From NCBI RefSeq assembly GCF_026241165.1, contig NZ_JAPFQN010000010.1, positions 173,960 through 237,959 on the forward strand: a stretch of 64,000 bases of DNA. Direction: 5' to 3'. The position numbers and the translations under genes were made by a program. The stretch comes from Mangrovivirga halotolerans (GTDB lineage: Bacteria; Bacteroidota; Bacteroidia; Cytophagales; Cyclobacteriaceae). Each line of letters opens with the position of its first letter. Position 1 is the stretch's first letter. Of the stretch, positions 27,198-36,618 are shown in pieces. The notes under the pieces were generated by a model, which saw only the letters and a program-made list of their open reading frames with translations, had not been told where the DNA came from and made no database searches.

Positions 27198-28526
27198 TTA
27201 TTTACGAGGACTAAATCTAAGTATAGCGTTTTTGGGCTTCAGTGTTATAAGGGGTTGGATTTGGATCTCTTTTTTTACTTCTGAGATTTGATATCTCGAT
27301 ACAAGTTCTGCTATTGTAATGACCATTTCATACATGGCGAAATTATTTCCTATGCATTTTCTGGGCCCCGCACCAAATGGATAGTAATTTTCTGTTCGTG
27401 ATTCATTAAACCTTTCCGGATTAAAAGTTTCCGGATCAGTCCAATTGTCTTTATGCCGGTGAATTTCATAGAGAGAAATTAATATATTCGTTCCAGCCGG
27501 AAAAGATTTTCCCCGGAACTCATCATCTTCAATGTTTACCCTGTCGAGGAAATATGCCGGTGGATAAAGTCGCAATGCTTCCTTGATCACCTTCTGACTA
27601 TAAGGGCATTTTGTGTACAACACCATGAGATCATCTTCAGCAAGATTTTTTGCCTGTCTTACTTCTTCAATAATTTTTTCCTGTATCTGATTATTTTTAG
27701 CAAGTAATTCACAGGTAAATGTCAGGGCATTAGAACTGGTTTCATAACCTGCGGTAAAAAGGACAAGTATTTCGTCAATCAACTGATCTTCAGTAATTTC
27801 AGAGCCATCTTCATATCGCGAATCCAATAACATGTCAAGTAGATCCTCGTGTTTCTCTTTGCTTTGTTTTCTTTCCCTGATCACTTTTTTTAAGATTTCC
27901 CTGGCTTCTTTTGTCATTTCCAGGTGTTCATTTATTTTTCCACTTAATTTAAAGTACCAGTTTAAGTAGGGCTGGCGAAGTTCTTTGGCCAGCATTCGTT
28001 GAGCTGAATCTGTTGTGTTTTGTAATTTGTTGATCTCCGGTTGTCCAATGGCACTGCTAAAAAGTGATTTTACTACAGTTTGGAATGCCAGGTCATTGAA
28101 TACAGGTAAAATGTCTATTGGTTTTCCAGGTTCTATCTTATCCAGCTCAGCAAGTATAGCGTCCTTAATTTTATATAATATTCCTTCGAGTTGTTTTTTA
28201 TTGAAGGTAGGTTGAATAAGTTTTCTTTGTTTTTTCCAAAGTTCTCCTTCAGAAGTCAATAATCCGTGCCCAAGGTATTTTGCTACTTCTTTGGTCTGAA
28301 TATCTGATTTTTTAAAATTCTTTTGATTTTTTTGAAGTGCGTATTCTGCAAGTGCTGAATCTCTAGTGAAAACGATCTTTCTTCCAAATCCGAGGTTGAG
28401 AATGAAAGTATCTCCCAATTCCTCAAAGTTTTCATGGTGGAAAGGTAAGGGGTTTTCCAGAATTCTCCTGGCATTGGTATAAAACCGTAAGGGAGAAACT
28501 GTGGGTATGCCTTTAATGTCTTCCAT
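27198..28526 (-). CDS. Cytochrome P450
   Basis: 442 residues. The heme-thiolate loop YYPFGAGPRKCIGNNFA places the ligand at Cys391. The I-helix has LFTAGYETSSNALTFT (oxygen-activating AGxET), the K-helix KVIKEALRLYPP (ExxR), and NPERFNES is the meander. No membrane anchor is present. The closest general resemblance is to class I bacterial P450s of the CYP102-like or fatty acid/terpene hydroxylase kind. Ferredoxin and reductase partners are not seen in the window. It is the first gene of the P450, DUF5995, nitroreductase-like run. Confidence 0.92.
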   Translation of the reverse strand: MEDIKGIPTVSPLRFYTNARRILENPLPFHHENFEELGDTFILNLGFGRKIVFTRDSALAEYALQKNQKNFKKSDIQTKEVAKYLGHGLLTSEGELWKKQRKLIQPTFNKKQLEGILYKIKDAILAELDKIEPGKPIDILPVFNDLAFQTVVKSLFSSAIGQPEINKLQNTTDSAQRMLAKELRQPYLNWYFKLSGKINEHLEMTKEAREILKKVIRERKQSKEKHEDLLDMLLDSRYEDGSEITEDQLIDEILVLFTAGYETSSNALTFTCELLAKNNQIQEKIIEEVRQAKNLAEDDLMVLYTKCPYSQKVIKEALRLYPPAYFLDRVNIEDDEFRGKSFPAGTNILISLYEIHRHKDNWTDPETFNPERFNESRTENYYPFGAGPRKCIGNNFAMYEMVITIAELVSRYQISEVKKEIQIQPLITLKPKNAILRFSPRK

Positions 28527-28794
28527 CTGCGTGAGAGTTCATCTTAATTTTAAAAAGTGCTTATGGGATGAAGTTTACACAGAATGCTGAGTAATCAACG
28601 ATGTTTGTGTTTAATGAAAGTATGGTTTTTTCTTTTTAAATCCAAAGTATTGAATCATTAGAATGCCTTAACGTATTGATGATAATAAATAATATACTAA
28701 TGAAGAAATGTAAGGCTAAATCACCTTATTTAAACTTACTCTCCATATTATAGAATCTGGTGCCGATTAGATGTTCTGAGATTCCTTTAATTTA

Positions 28795-29811
28795 TCAGAT
28801 ACTATCGACAATTACTTTTACCGATTTATTACTGTCTGCCTGTACCTCAAAAGCTTTTGGCAGTTCATTTAAAGGGAAATGATGAGAAACTATCGGACTG
28901 AGATCTACTTTACCAGATGCCATCAGGTCAATCGCCTCTTTAAAATCGTTTGGAGTATAAAATAACGATCCCTGGATATTCAGTCGTTTATAGACAATAA
29001 GATTAGGATCAAGAGGTAATTCTTTACCATAAATAGCTAGTATGGTTAATGATCCATCAGGAGCTAACAAACTGGCTGATTGATTGAAAACACCACCAAC
29101 ACCGGAGCATTCGAAAGCCGCATTCAGGTTTGGAAGTTCCCCTGCATAATTAAGTGAGCTGACAGTGCCAAAATTATTTACTATCAGGTCCTCCAGATTA
29201 CCATCAGATGATGGATTGAATGTAAACTTAGCGCCCAGTTCTTTGGCTAATTCGAGTCTTTTGTCACTTATATCAGAAGCAATAATATTCTCAATGCCTT
29301 TACTTTTAAGTCCTGCAATAGTTACTAGTCCGATTGTACCACAGCCTGTTACTAATACTGAATCCTCTTTTTTCAAGTCAGTTTTGTTGATCCCTGCCAA
29401 TCCAACAGCAAATGGTTCAACCAAGGCTCCTTTTTCACTGTTAACGCTGTCGGGTATGCTAAAGATGTTTAAATTTTTTTTAGCGTTATCAATTTTGACG
29501 TACCGGGCAAATCCTCCGGGACTCACACCCAGGCCGATTCCATTTTGCATCGGATTTATTACAACCCTGTCATCGATATTCAAGTCCTGAACTTTACTTC
29601 CTTTTTCTACTATTTTACCACAGAATTCATGTCCCAGAACTGATCCTTCAGGTACCAACCCTTCATGGTAAATATGCAGGTCTGTACCACAGATACCTGT
29701 CATCTCAACTTTTACAATTACACTATCTTCACTTATAGCCGGAGTTTCTTTTTCATCAACACGGATGTCGTGTATACCATGAAATACTCCCGAGGGGTTT
29801 GAATTATTCAT
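28795..29811 (-). CDS. Zinc-dependent medium-chain alcohol dehydrogenase (butanediol/sorbitol type)
   Basis: 338 residues. The catalytic zinc site is MTGICGTDLHIYHEG (Cys near 41) and GHEFCGKI (His/Glu near 63). The Rossmann motif is VLVTGCGTIGLVTIAGL near residue 175, followed by IIASDISDKRLELAKELGA. It lacks the four-Cys structural-zinc loop (the section after NPMQNGIGLGVSPGGFARYV has none), as is common in this subgroup. Expected activity is NAD(H)-dependent oxidation of a secondary alcohol or polyol. Single gene. Confidence 0.88.
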   Translation of the reverse strand: MNNSNPSGVFHGIHDIRVDEKETPAISEDSVIVKVEMTGICGTDLHIYHEGLVPEGSVLGHEFCGKIVEKGSKVQDLNIDDRVVINPMQNGIGLGVSPGGFARYVKIDNAKKNLNIFSIPDSVNSEKGALVEPFAVGLAGINKTDLKKEDSVLVTGCGTIGLVTIAGLKSKGIENIIASDISDKRLELAKELGAKFTFNPSSDGNLEDLIVNNFGTVSSLNYAGELPNLNAAFECSGVGGVFNQSASLLAPDGSLTILAIYGKELPLDPNLIVYKRLNIQGSLFYTPNDFKEAIDLMASGKVDLSPIVSHHFPLNELPKAFEVQADSNKSVKVIVDSI

Positions 29812-29941
29812 ATATACAAATTTCAGTTTATTGATTTCAGTTCCCAGAAAACCTGGGGGTTGATATAATTTAGTTAATTATAAACACATTAAAACCACTA
29901 AAAGTTTTAATTGATCTCTCATTAATTTCTTAATAATTTGT

Positions 29942-31675
29942 TCAGTAGATTTTAATTTTAGCTTCCATTTGTTTTTTGTAAACAGTGGAACCTTCTTTAA
30001 TAGTTTCCAAAACAATAATATTTTTAATTTCTTTCTCAGGAACTTTTAACGGGTTTTTGTTTAGAATTACAATGTCGGCAAGCTTTCCTTCTTCCAGTGT
30101 GCCTTTATTTTCTTCCTCAAAATGTTGATAGGCTGACCAGCTTGTAATAGCCTGGAGTGCTTCATAAGGGGTTAATTTTTCTTCAGCGCCAATGATTTTG
30201 CCCGAACGTGATTTACGCTCAACGGAAATTCCGACCATGCGCATCAAATTGGGTAATGCAACTGGGGCATCGGTATGAATTGTCAGCTTCAACCCTTTGT
30301 TTAATGCAGTTCTGGTCGGGCTGATTTTGTTTCCGAGGCTATCTCCGATGATTTGCTTATGCCAGTCTCCCCAATAGAATGTATGTAAAGGAAATAATGA
30401 GGCAACAACATTGAGTTTTTTTAATGAATCGAGCTGATCATCTCTTATGTACTGACCGTGAATGAGCACATTTCTTCTATTATCATTTCCATATTTTTCA
30501 GCTGCAGGCTTCATTGTTCTGATCATTTGATCAATAGCAGCATCACCATTAGCGTGTGTCAGGATCTGCCAGTTGTTTTTAAAGGCTTTATCGTAAATAA
30601 GCATGACAGTAGTGTCATTGGGGATTGCCGGATAACCGCTATAATCTTCATTAGCTCCGTCCGGGGGAATTAAGTAAGGTTGAGTTCTCCACGCAGTTCT
30701 GCCTTGTGGAGAGCCGTCAAGTGTCAATTTCATTCCACCAATGCGGTAATGATCAATATATGTTTTACTGTTCCATTTAGAAGGTATATAATTATCAGCA
30801 AGAGCATAATCTATATAGCTGACGACATCCAATTTGAGTTTGCCATCTTCTGCGAGGTTAACCAGTTGTTCATGGTTTTGCATTGTCCTGCCTTCCTGAG
30901 CAGTTGTATATCCGTAAGAAAGAGCCATCTTTTGCCCTTCCTCAAAAAACCTGTCTCCGGCTTCTTTACTTTTAGGGGTAAGTGCTTTGGCATAATGAGG
31001 AATAGCTGCTAGTTCTTCCAGAACACCATTCGGTTCATTATTTCCCTCTCTTCTTATAATTCCTCCTTCTGGATCCTGAGTGTTTGCATCAATATTTAAT
31101 ACTTCAAGTCCTTTAGAATTAACTACAGCAAAATGTCCTGATATATGGATGATCATGATTGGAAATTCTGTGGATACCTGATCCAGATCGTGTTTGTCTG
31201 GAAAACGATTTTCTTCTAATACAGAATCATCAAACCCCATTCCAAAGACCCAGCCTGTTAATTCCCGGTTTTCAGGTGTATTCCATTCTTTTAAAATATT
31301 GATAAGGGCAGGAATGTCTTTTGCCCCGGCATCGGGTGGGGGAAGAATTTGGGCACCAATAGCCTGTGAAGAAAATGACGAAAAGTGAGCATGACCGTCA
31401 ATAAATCCGGGTAACATAGTTTTACCTTCTAAATCAATCGATTTAAAATTATTACCTGCTTCTTTCTGAGCTTCGTTCAGACTTCCGGTAAAAATAATTT
31501 TATCGTTTTCAACTACCAGTGCTTCTACATAGTTTGGTGAATCACCTGCCATCGTTATGATGTCTCCACCGCTGTAAATGGTGGTATTACCAGGGTTTTC
31601 ATCGGCTGGATCTGATTTGCATGAAATAAAAGCTATTATCACATTAATCAGTAGAAGAGATTGTAGTTTGCTCAT
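29942..31675 (-). CDS. YtcJ-like metal-dependent amidohydrolase, lipoprotein
   Basis: 577 residues. The signal MSKLQSLLLINVIIAFISC ends in a lipobox. The amidohydrolase_3 domain shows MLPGFIDGHAHFSSF (HxH pair near residue 100), WQILTHANGDAAIDQM and VLIHGQYIRDDQLD (metal His residues) and KLTIHTDAPVALPNLM (catalytic Asp). The tail GTLEEGKLADIVILNKNPL is standard. These exported enzymes hydrolyse amides or imides of unknown identity. A second amidohydrolase lipoprotein lies at 13047-15044 but from a different subgroup. Confidence 0.88.
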   Translation of the reverse strand: MSKLQSLLLINVIIAFISCKSDPADENPGNTTIYSGGDIITMAGDSPNYVEALVVENDKIIFTGSLNEAQKEAGNNFKSIDLEGKTMLPGFIDGHAHFSSFSSQAIGAQILPPPDAGAKDIPALINILKEWNTPENRELTGWVFGMGFDDSVLEENRFPDKHDLDQVSTEFPIMIIHISGHFAVVNSKGLEVLNIDANTQDPEGGIIRREGNNEPNGVLEELAAIPHYAKALTPKSKEAGDRFFEEGQKMALSYGYTTAQEGRTMQNHEQLVNLAEDGKLKLDVVSYIDYALADNYIPSKWNSKTYIDHYRIGGMKLTLDGSPQGRTAWRTQPYLIPPDGANEDYSGYPAIPNDTTVMLIYDKAFKNNWQILTHANGDAAIDQMIRTMKPAAEKYGNDNRRNVLIHGQYIRDDQLDSLKKLNVVASLFPLHTFYWGDWHKQIIGDSLGNKISPTRTALNKGLKLTIHTDAPVALPNLMRMVGISVERKSRSGKIIGAEEKLTPYEALQAITSWSAYQHFEEENKGTLEEGKLADIVILNKNPLKVPEKEIKNIIVLETIKEGSTVYKKQMEAKIKIY

Positions 31676-31998
31676 AATTATATTAATTGGCTAATAAATA
31701 GGTGTCAAAGAGTATGAATTCCATGCCTGGTTGTTTGGTTTTATTTAATTGTTCTATTTGGGGCTATGAGTCACTGTACTTGTAAAATAATTACTCGTCC
31801 CTCAATTTCAAAGTATACCTGGCAGGTTTTATTTGATTTTATTTTGAACTATCCGGGGTATGTGGAAAAGCAAAAGTTTTTGTTACCTACTTAACCAGAT
31901 GGTATTTAAAAGCTTTCTTTATCTTGCTGTTGGAAGTGCAGACAGGCAATTAAATAAAAGAATCGAAGCAGAAGGAAACATAAAAATGGTTTAAACGA
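31676..31998. other. Intergenic region
   Basis: About 320 bases between the amidohydrolase gene and the end of the esterase gene. No hairpin or frame of note. Confidence 0.4.
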
Positions 31999-32928
31999 TT
32001 AGTTTATTTCGTTTAAGCCACCAGTTGCCTGAGCATCATAATTATTAAATAAAATTCGTAAACCATTATTAACAGCAACAGGAAATACGGAGTAATGGGA
32101 TTGATCAGAAAATATATGAGAATGGACCTGAAGTCCTTCATAGTTTCTTGATTTAAGTATTTGAACCATTTTAACCATTCCACCAACCATATAGTGTGAT
32201 TCGTTTTCGCCTACCGATATGAATATTCGTGCATTAAGAGAATCATTATTGGCTGCATATTTTTCTTCATATTCAAAGAGATTGCCTTCGAATTTTCTTT
32301 CAGCTTCATACCAGTATCCCGGACTACTTAACAGGTATTGGTTAAACAGGCCAGGTTCATGAAATAAAATATAATGACCAAAATAAGCACCACCCGAAAA
32401 CCCGATATAGGTTCTATGATCGGTTACTCGGTAATTGTCATGAAGATAGGTAAAAAGTTCATTTCGGATAAATTGTAGAAATTCCTTTGCTTTACCCATT
32501 TCCATTTCTTTAGCCCATTTAGGTTCCACACCATTAGGAAGTACAAATCTGTCTTGGGGAGTATAATCTCTTGTTCGAAGTTGCATTATTCTTCGGAATT
32601 TTTGAGGGCCGGTGTAACCAATACCCACAATTATTGCTTCAGGCATTTTTCCGTCATAAGCTAAGGCACGGGCGGATTCTACCGTACTCCCAAATATAAA
32701 GAATGGATCAGTCAGGTAGATGACAGGATAATCTTTGTTGTCGGATGAATAATTTTCCGGGAAGGCTATAGAAATTGAAAATGAGTCTTTCACAGCGGGT
32801 GAATACAATTTTATGCTTTTCGAATTAGGTATACCCACCTCGGACTGAGCTTCTGCAATGTTTAAAATAAAAATGAATAATACGATTAAAGGAATATTGA
32901 ATTTAATAATGTAACTAAAGGATTTCAT
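31999..32928 (-). CDS. Secreted alpha/beta hydrolase, IroE/esterase-D-like
   Basis: 309 residues with a signal peptide (FNIPLIVLFIFILNIAEAQS). The core has DYPVIYLTDPFFIFGS, AIIVGIGYTG, and the nucleophile elbow YIGFSGGAYFGHYILF near residue 180. FSDQSHYSVFPVAV near the end supplies the His. This is the pattern of putative esterases related to ferric enterobactin esterase IroE and to Fes/S-formylglutathione hydrolase-like proteins. Substrate unknown. Confidence 0.82.
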   Translation of the reverse strand: MKSFSYIIKFNIPLIVLFIFILNIAEAQSEVGIPNSKSIKLYSPAVKDSFSISIAFPENYSSDNKDYPVIYLTDPFFIFGSTVESARALAYDGKMPEAIIVGIGYTGPQKFRRIMQLRTRDYTPQDRFVLPNGVEPKWAKEMEMGKAKEFLQFIRNELFTYLHDNYRVTDHRTYIGFSGGAYFGHYILFHEPGLFNQYLLSSPGYWYEAERKFEGNLFEYEEKYAANNDSLNARIFISVGENESHYMVGGMVKMVQILKSRNYEGLQVHSHIFSDQSHYSVFPVAVNNGLRILFNNYDAQATGGLNEIN

Positions 32929-33065
32929 ATAGTAAATATTGAAAACTTATATAACCAGACTATTTATGAAAAAAGAATATAGTGATTTATGAACTTTCAA
33001 CAAAAAAAGAATACCAGATTATTATTGTAAAATACCATTAAAGAATCTTAAAGTAAGAATTAGTA

Positions 33066-33524
33066 TTATTCCACTTTACCCCTTGTAGAATGTAGCATAT
33101 CGAGTTTCCAGCCGTCTTCTGTTAATACGGCAGTAGCACTTTCAAGCCAATTAATTTTTTTCACTATCTTCTGATCTATGAGAAACTCAGCATGATTGTG
33201 ATAGGCAATCCAGGCTGTTTTATCGGTTATTTTGATCTCGATAACATCAATTTTGTTGATTCTTTCGGGAATTACTTCCTGCGTTATTGCTTTATCTAAA
33301 TAGTTTGTGATTATATCATTGGTCCATACCTCACCATTCTCTAAAAGGAGGAAATCTTCAGTATAGTATTTCTTAATATTTTCAGAGTCTAGTTCAGACC
33401 AGATTTCATCGAAAGATTCTACAATGAGATTATAAATTTCAGCTTCTTTGGCAACTTCCTGGCTTTGGCCGAATGAGAGAGTTGATACAAATAGAAGTAA
33501 AGATAAGGTCAATTTGATTTTCAT
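33066..33524 (-). CDS. Secreted SnoaL/NTF2-like protein
   Basis: 152 residues with a signal peptide MKIKLTLSLLLFVSTLSFGQ. The mature part has the usual NTF2 helix (EAEIYNLIVESFDEIWSELD), then YYTEDFLLLENGEVWTND and KINWLESATAVLTEDGWKLDMLHS. It resembles DUF4440/SnoaL-like family members that act as putative enzymes or binding proteins in the envelope. It is followed in the same direction by no close partner; the upstream membrane protein gene ends 27 bases before its start. Confidence 0.75.
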   Translation of the reverse strand: MKIKLTLSLLLFVSTLSFGQSQEVAKEAEIYNLIVESFDEIWSELDSENIKKYYTEDFLLLENGEVWTNDIITNYLDKAITQEVIPERINKIDVIEIKITDKTAWIAYHNHAEFLIDQKIVKKINWLESATAVLTEDGWKLDMLHSTRGKVE

Positions 33525-33551
33525 GGTTTAAAGATTATGTATGACGTTTAA

Positions 33552-34280
33552 TTACGCGCTAATATAGCTTGATTTTTCTATTGCTTTATATAAAGGCTTA
33601 GCACTTAATAAGCCGGCGAAGAATCCAATCAAAGTAAAATAAGGTAATATAAATGCAAGCCAACTTAACAATACATAAATGAGGGCTGAAAAATTTTGTT
33701 TGACAAATTCATTTAAAAAGAACTCATAGATAAAAATAAATAGGGCACTGGATAGGATTCCTATAATAATACCTAAGACCCACCATCCGACCCATTTGCC
33801 ATTTTTGATCCCCACAGAGCGAAGATACAGATATTGCAAAATAGCAATAAAGCTTCCGCCTCCTAATCCGATCAATAAGGGTTCAAGGGGGCCTGGCGCA
33901 CCTCCAGTTGACAAACCGGTATAAACGAGGTCGCCCAGTAATATAACCTCTAACCCAGCAATCGTCAGTATTATCCATACAAATTTATTGCGAATATGTT
34001 CTTTTAGTACATTATACTGTAAAACTGCCAATACAGCCCCGACGATAAGGTAATGAATAAAATGACCCGCCTGGAGGATAATGTAAAAGGATTTGCCATA
34101 AGCAAAAGGGCTGGTTGTGGAAGCTTGTTGCAGAATCTCTGCGATCGTTAGTCCTTCGAGTGCGGGCGGTCGAAAAAATGTTAATATGATCAAGCTGTTG
34201 GGAATCATCAAAAGAAATACCATATAGCCAAATGTTGTGGCTTTTATCCATGACTTGCGGAATTCTTTAAATTCGGGCAT
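33552..34280 (-). CDS. Six-helix integral membrane protein of unknown function
   Basis: 242 residues with six strongly hydrophobic segments spaced at about residues 15-35, 65-85, 100-120, 130-155, 163-190 and 205-235. Gly-rich turns (GGAPGPLEPLLIGLGGGSF) separate two of them. No soluble domain or catalytic motif can be named. It shares a 27-base gap with the SnoaL-like gene downstream, so the two may be one operon. Confidence 0.65.
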   Translation of the reverse strand: MPEFKEFRKSWIKATTFGYMVFLLMIPNSLIILTFFRPPALEGLTIAEILQQASTTSPFAYGKSFYIILQAGHFIHYLIVGAVLAVLQYNVLKEHIRNKFVWIILTIAGLEVILLGDLVYTGLSTGGAPGPLEPLLIGLGGGSFIAILQYLYLRSVGIKNGKWVGWWVLGIIIGILSSALFIFIYEFFLNEFVKQNFSALIYVLLSWLAFILPYFTLIGFFAGLLSAKPLYKAIEKSSYISA

Positions 34281-34389
34281 TTGATTTGTTTTTAATCTAT
34301 GGAAATGGCGTTAAGAATGAATGCTGATATGATAGTTTCTGCCTGATCCCTATCTAAAAATAATAATTTTCGATCCAAAGTCAAACTAT

Positions 34390-34848
34390 TCACAAAGAGT
34401 TTTTTACAGTGCTTAAATAGGTCCAGAGTATGAAAAACATTTGTAGGGGAATTCTAAACCAAAGGTATGATAATCCTTTGCCATCAAGCGTAGCTGTTTG
34501 GAAATTCACATTATTCATTGAAGCATAGATATTAGCCGGTAAAACCAATAAAAGGAAAATTATAAATGCCCATCCTGATATTTCTTTAAACCCGGGTATT
34601 AGAAATCCAAGTGCAAGCAGTATTTCGATTATACCTGTCAGGATAACTACGCTTTTTTTAAAAGGAATGAATGAAGGGATCATCATAGACATTCCTTTTG
34701 TAAAAGCAAAATGCCCGATTGCAGTGAAAATAAGCATTAGAGCCATTGCGATCCGCGCAGAAAGTATGAAGTTAAATTCTTTTGTTATTACTTTAATGAC
34801 AAATAGGGATATCGTAAAGCTGGATAATAAGACAATTAATGGTTTCAT
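34390..34848 (-). CDS. DoxX-like membrane protein
   Basis: 152 residues, four membrane helices. MALMLIFTAIGHFAFTKGMSMMIP near residues 35-58 and VILTGIIEILLALGFLIPG near residue 70 are typical of DoxX/DoxD-like families; FRIPLQMFFILWTYLS ends the protein. DoxX-like proteins are small redox-related or unknown membrane proteins. The Crp/Fnr gene upstream ends about 65 bases before this start and may control it, with an inverted repeat between them. Confidence 0.75.
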   Translation of the reverse strand: MKPLIVLLSSFTISLFVIKVITKEFNFILSARIAMALMLIFTAIGHFAFTKGMSMMIPSFIPFKKSVVILTGIIEILLALGFLIPGFKEISGWAFIIFLLLVLPANIYASMNNVNFQTATLDGKGLSYLWFRIPLQMFFILWTYLSTVKNSL

Positions 34849-34860
34849 TTTCTACCTTTT

Positions 34861-34884
34861 TTATTGAAAGGTAAAGTTCAATAA
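34861..34884. promoter_or_regulatory. 8-bp perfect inverted repeat upstream of the DoxX-like gene
   Basis: Arms TTATTGAA and TTCAATAA separated by eight bases, beginning 13 bases before the DoxX-like start codon and downstream of the Crp/Fnr stop at 34913. The spacing is what a dimeric regulator site would show; no binding site can be proven from sequence. Confidence 0.4.
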
Positions 34885-34912
34885 TCACTGAAGTCAAATC
34901 AATGAACCCAGG

Positions 34913-35479
34913 TTAAGTAATTCGTTTTCTTATTCTACTTAATGCCTGAGGTGTAACCCCAATGTACGAAGCAATATATTTTAATGGAATTTGGCTTATC
35001 AAATTTGGCCTTTCAGAGAATAAATCCAGATATCGCTCTTCTGCGGTTTTATTTAAAAAAGATAGCTCTCTTTTAGATTTTATTAAAAACATATTTTCAG
35101 CCATTCTCCTTCCAATAATATTCCCGCTATTTGTATTTAGATAGACTTCCTGAAGGTCTTCATTAGAAATTCTAAATAAGTTCGTTTCAGTTAATGTTTC
35201 TATTTGGTAGTCTGAAGGAGATTGCGTTATAAATGAATCATAAGCGGTGGCAAATTCATTTTCGAATATAAAACCGAAAGTAAGATCGTATTCATCTTTT
35301 GGAATGTAAAGCCGGACTATTCCTTTTAATATAAAATAAAGGTAATTTTCAACATCTCCTGCTTTTAATAATGGAGTGTGTTTTTTTACTTTTACTTGTT
35401 CCAGTTTAGAGGCAAAAAAATCAAAATCAGAGTCACTTATCGGTGTGATGTTAGTAATGAATTTTCTGATTTGCTCCAT
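34913..35479 (-). CDS. Crp/Fnr family transcriptional regulator
   Basis: 188 residues. Cyclic-nucleotide-like beta roll from about residue 20 to 115 (KKHTPLLKAGDVENYLYFILKGIVRLY), helical linker, and C-terminal winged helix LISQIPLKYIASYIGVTPQALSRIRKR with a full recognition helix. It differs from the regulator at 6924 in both halves. Located just upstream of the DoxX-like gene on the same strand. Confidence 0.85.
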   Translation of the reverse strand: MEQIRKFITNITPISDSDFDFFASKLEQVKVKKHTPLLKAGDVENYLYFILKGIVRLYIPKDEYDLTFGFIFENEFATAYDSFITQSPSDYQIETLTETNLFRISNEDLQEVYLNTNSGNIIGRRMAENMFLIKSKRELSFLNKTAEERYLDLFSERPNLISQIPLKYIASYIGVTPQALSRIRKRIT

Positions 35480-35669
35480 AATAATCTGGTTGATGTTTTC
35501 TGTTTATCGCATTCATGACGGTTTGATTGCCTGTAAAGTGCACGAAACTAATAGATCTGGTTATTATATCAAATTTTTGAGATATACTTCTCTTTGAAGC
35601 CGGGGTTTTAAAGCGACGACTACTAAGATCAGTATTAATGAAGATATTTTTCCCGCTTTTTAATTCTCT

Positions 35670-36572
35670 TTATTCTTTTTTCGATAAGCAACAATTTTTT
35701 GGAGTGTAAAACGGAAATATCTGTTGAGTTAAAAATGATCTATGAGGCGGATAATTATAGGTTGCTTTTGATACACCAACTTTTTTAACAACATGCTTTT
35801 TGATATAAAAGGTGCCAAAAATCAGATCCCATAAAGGTAATATATTACCAAAGTTTTGTGCTTCATCTAAATTCTTACTGTGGTGAAATTGATGAACTTT
35901 TGGAGTGACAATTATATAATCCAACACACCGGTTTTAACATCAATATTAGCATGAGATAAATAAGCAATAACTACATGGGTGACACCTACAGCAAAAATA
36001 ATTTCTTCATTAAAACCGAGAAACATAAGAATGCCATATTTTAAAAAAGTATTGGTAACCATATTCATTGGATGCATCCAGTTGGTCTTAAACCAGTTCA
36101 ATGACACTGGCAGATGATGAATGGAATGTACTTTCCACAGAAATAAGCTGAAGAACGAATTTTCATTTCCTACATGACTAAGCCTGTGGTAAAGATAGGG
36201 GAGAAGCTCTCCAATAATATTTGCAATTATAAAAGAGAATATGAACGGAATTTTAGTCCATAAATCAGTAGTAGGATGTACCTGTTGAATTAAAAGGATG
36301 AACCACAATGAGGCTGTTTTTCCCAATGAATCAAATAGAGTAACCGACAAAAGATATTTGATTTCTGTAAGGATGTCCTGTCTTTGAGTTTTCCATTCCT
36401 TTTTTAATGGAATAATATGCTCAAGAAATAATAGATAACCTGAAGCAAATAAGAACATACCCAGGGCAGCATATTCATAATTGTAGTTTAAGTGAATTGT
36501 GAAATATGCAGTAAAAAAGGTGGACAGTAATAAAAACGGAACAGATAGGTACTTTAATGATGTTTTTAACAT
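35670..36572 (-). CDS. Sterol desaturase/fatty acid hydroxylase family protein
   Basis: 300 residues. Several hydrophobic segments surround the histidine clusters of the di-iron membrane hydroxylase superfamily: LYHRLSHVGNEN (HxxxH) near residue 130, WKVHSIHHLPVS (HxxHH) near residue 148, and VHQFHHSKNLDE near residue 230. VIAYLSHANIDV lies between. These enzymes hydroxylate or desaturate lipids using di-iron and oxygen. The lipid substrate is unknown. Confidence 0.85.
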   Translation of the reverse strand: MLKTSLKYLSVPFLLLSTFFTAYFTIHLNYNYEYAALGMFLFASGYLLFLEHIIPLKKEWKTQRQDILTEIKYLLSVTLFDSLGKTASLWFILLIQQVHPTTDLWTKIPFIFSFIIANIIGELLPYLYHRLSHVGNENSFFSLFLWKVHSIHHLPVSLNWFKTNWMHPMNMVTNTFLKYGILMFLGFNEEIIFAVGVTHVVIAYLSHANIDVKTGVLDYIIVTPKVHQFHHSKNLDEAQNFGNILPLWDLIFGTFYIKKHVVKKVGVSKATYNYPPHRSFLTQQIFPFYTPKNCCLSKKE

Positions 36573-36618
36573 AATCGTTTTTCCTTATAGTCGGAAAAAC
36601 AGGGTGAAAAGACGCAAA

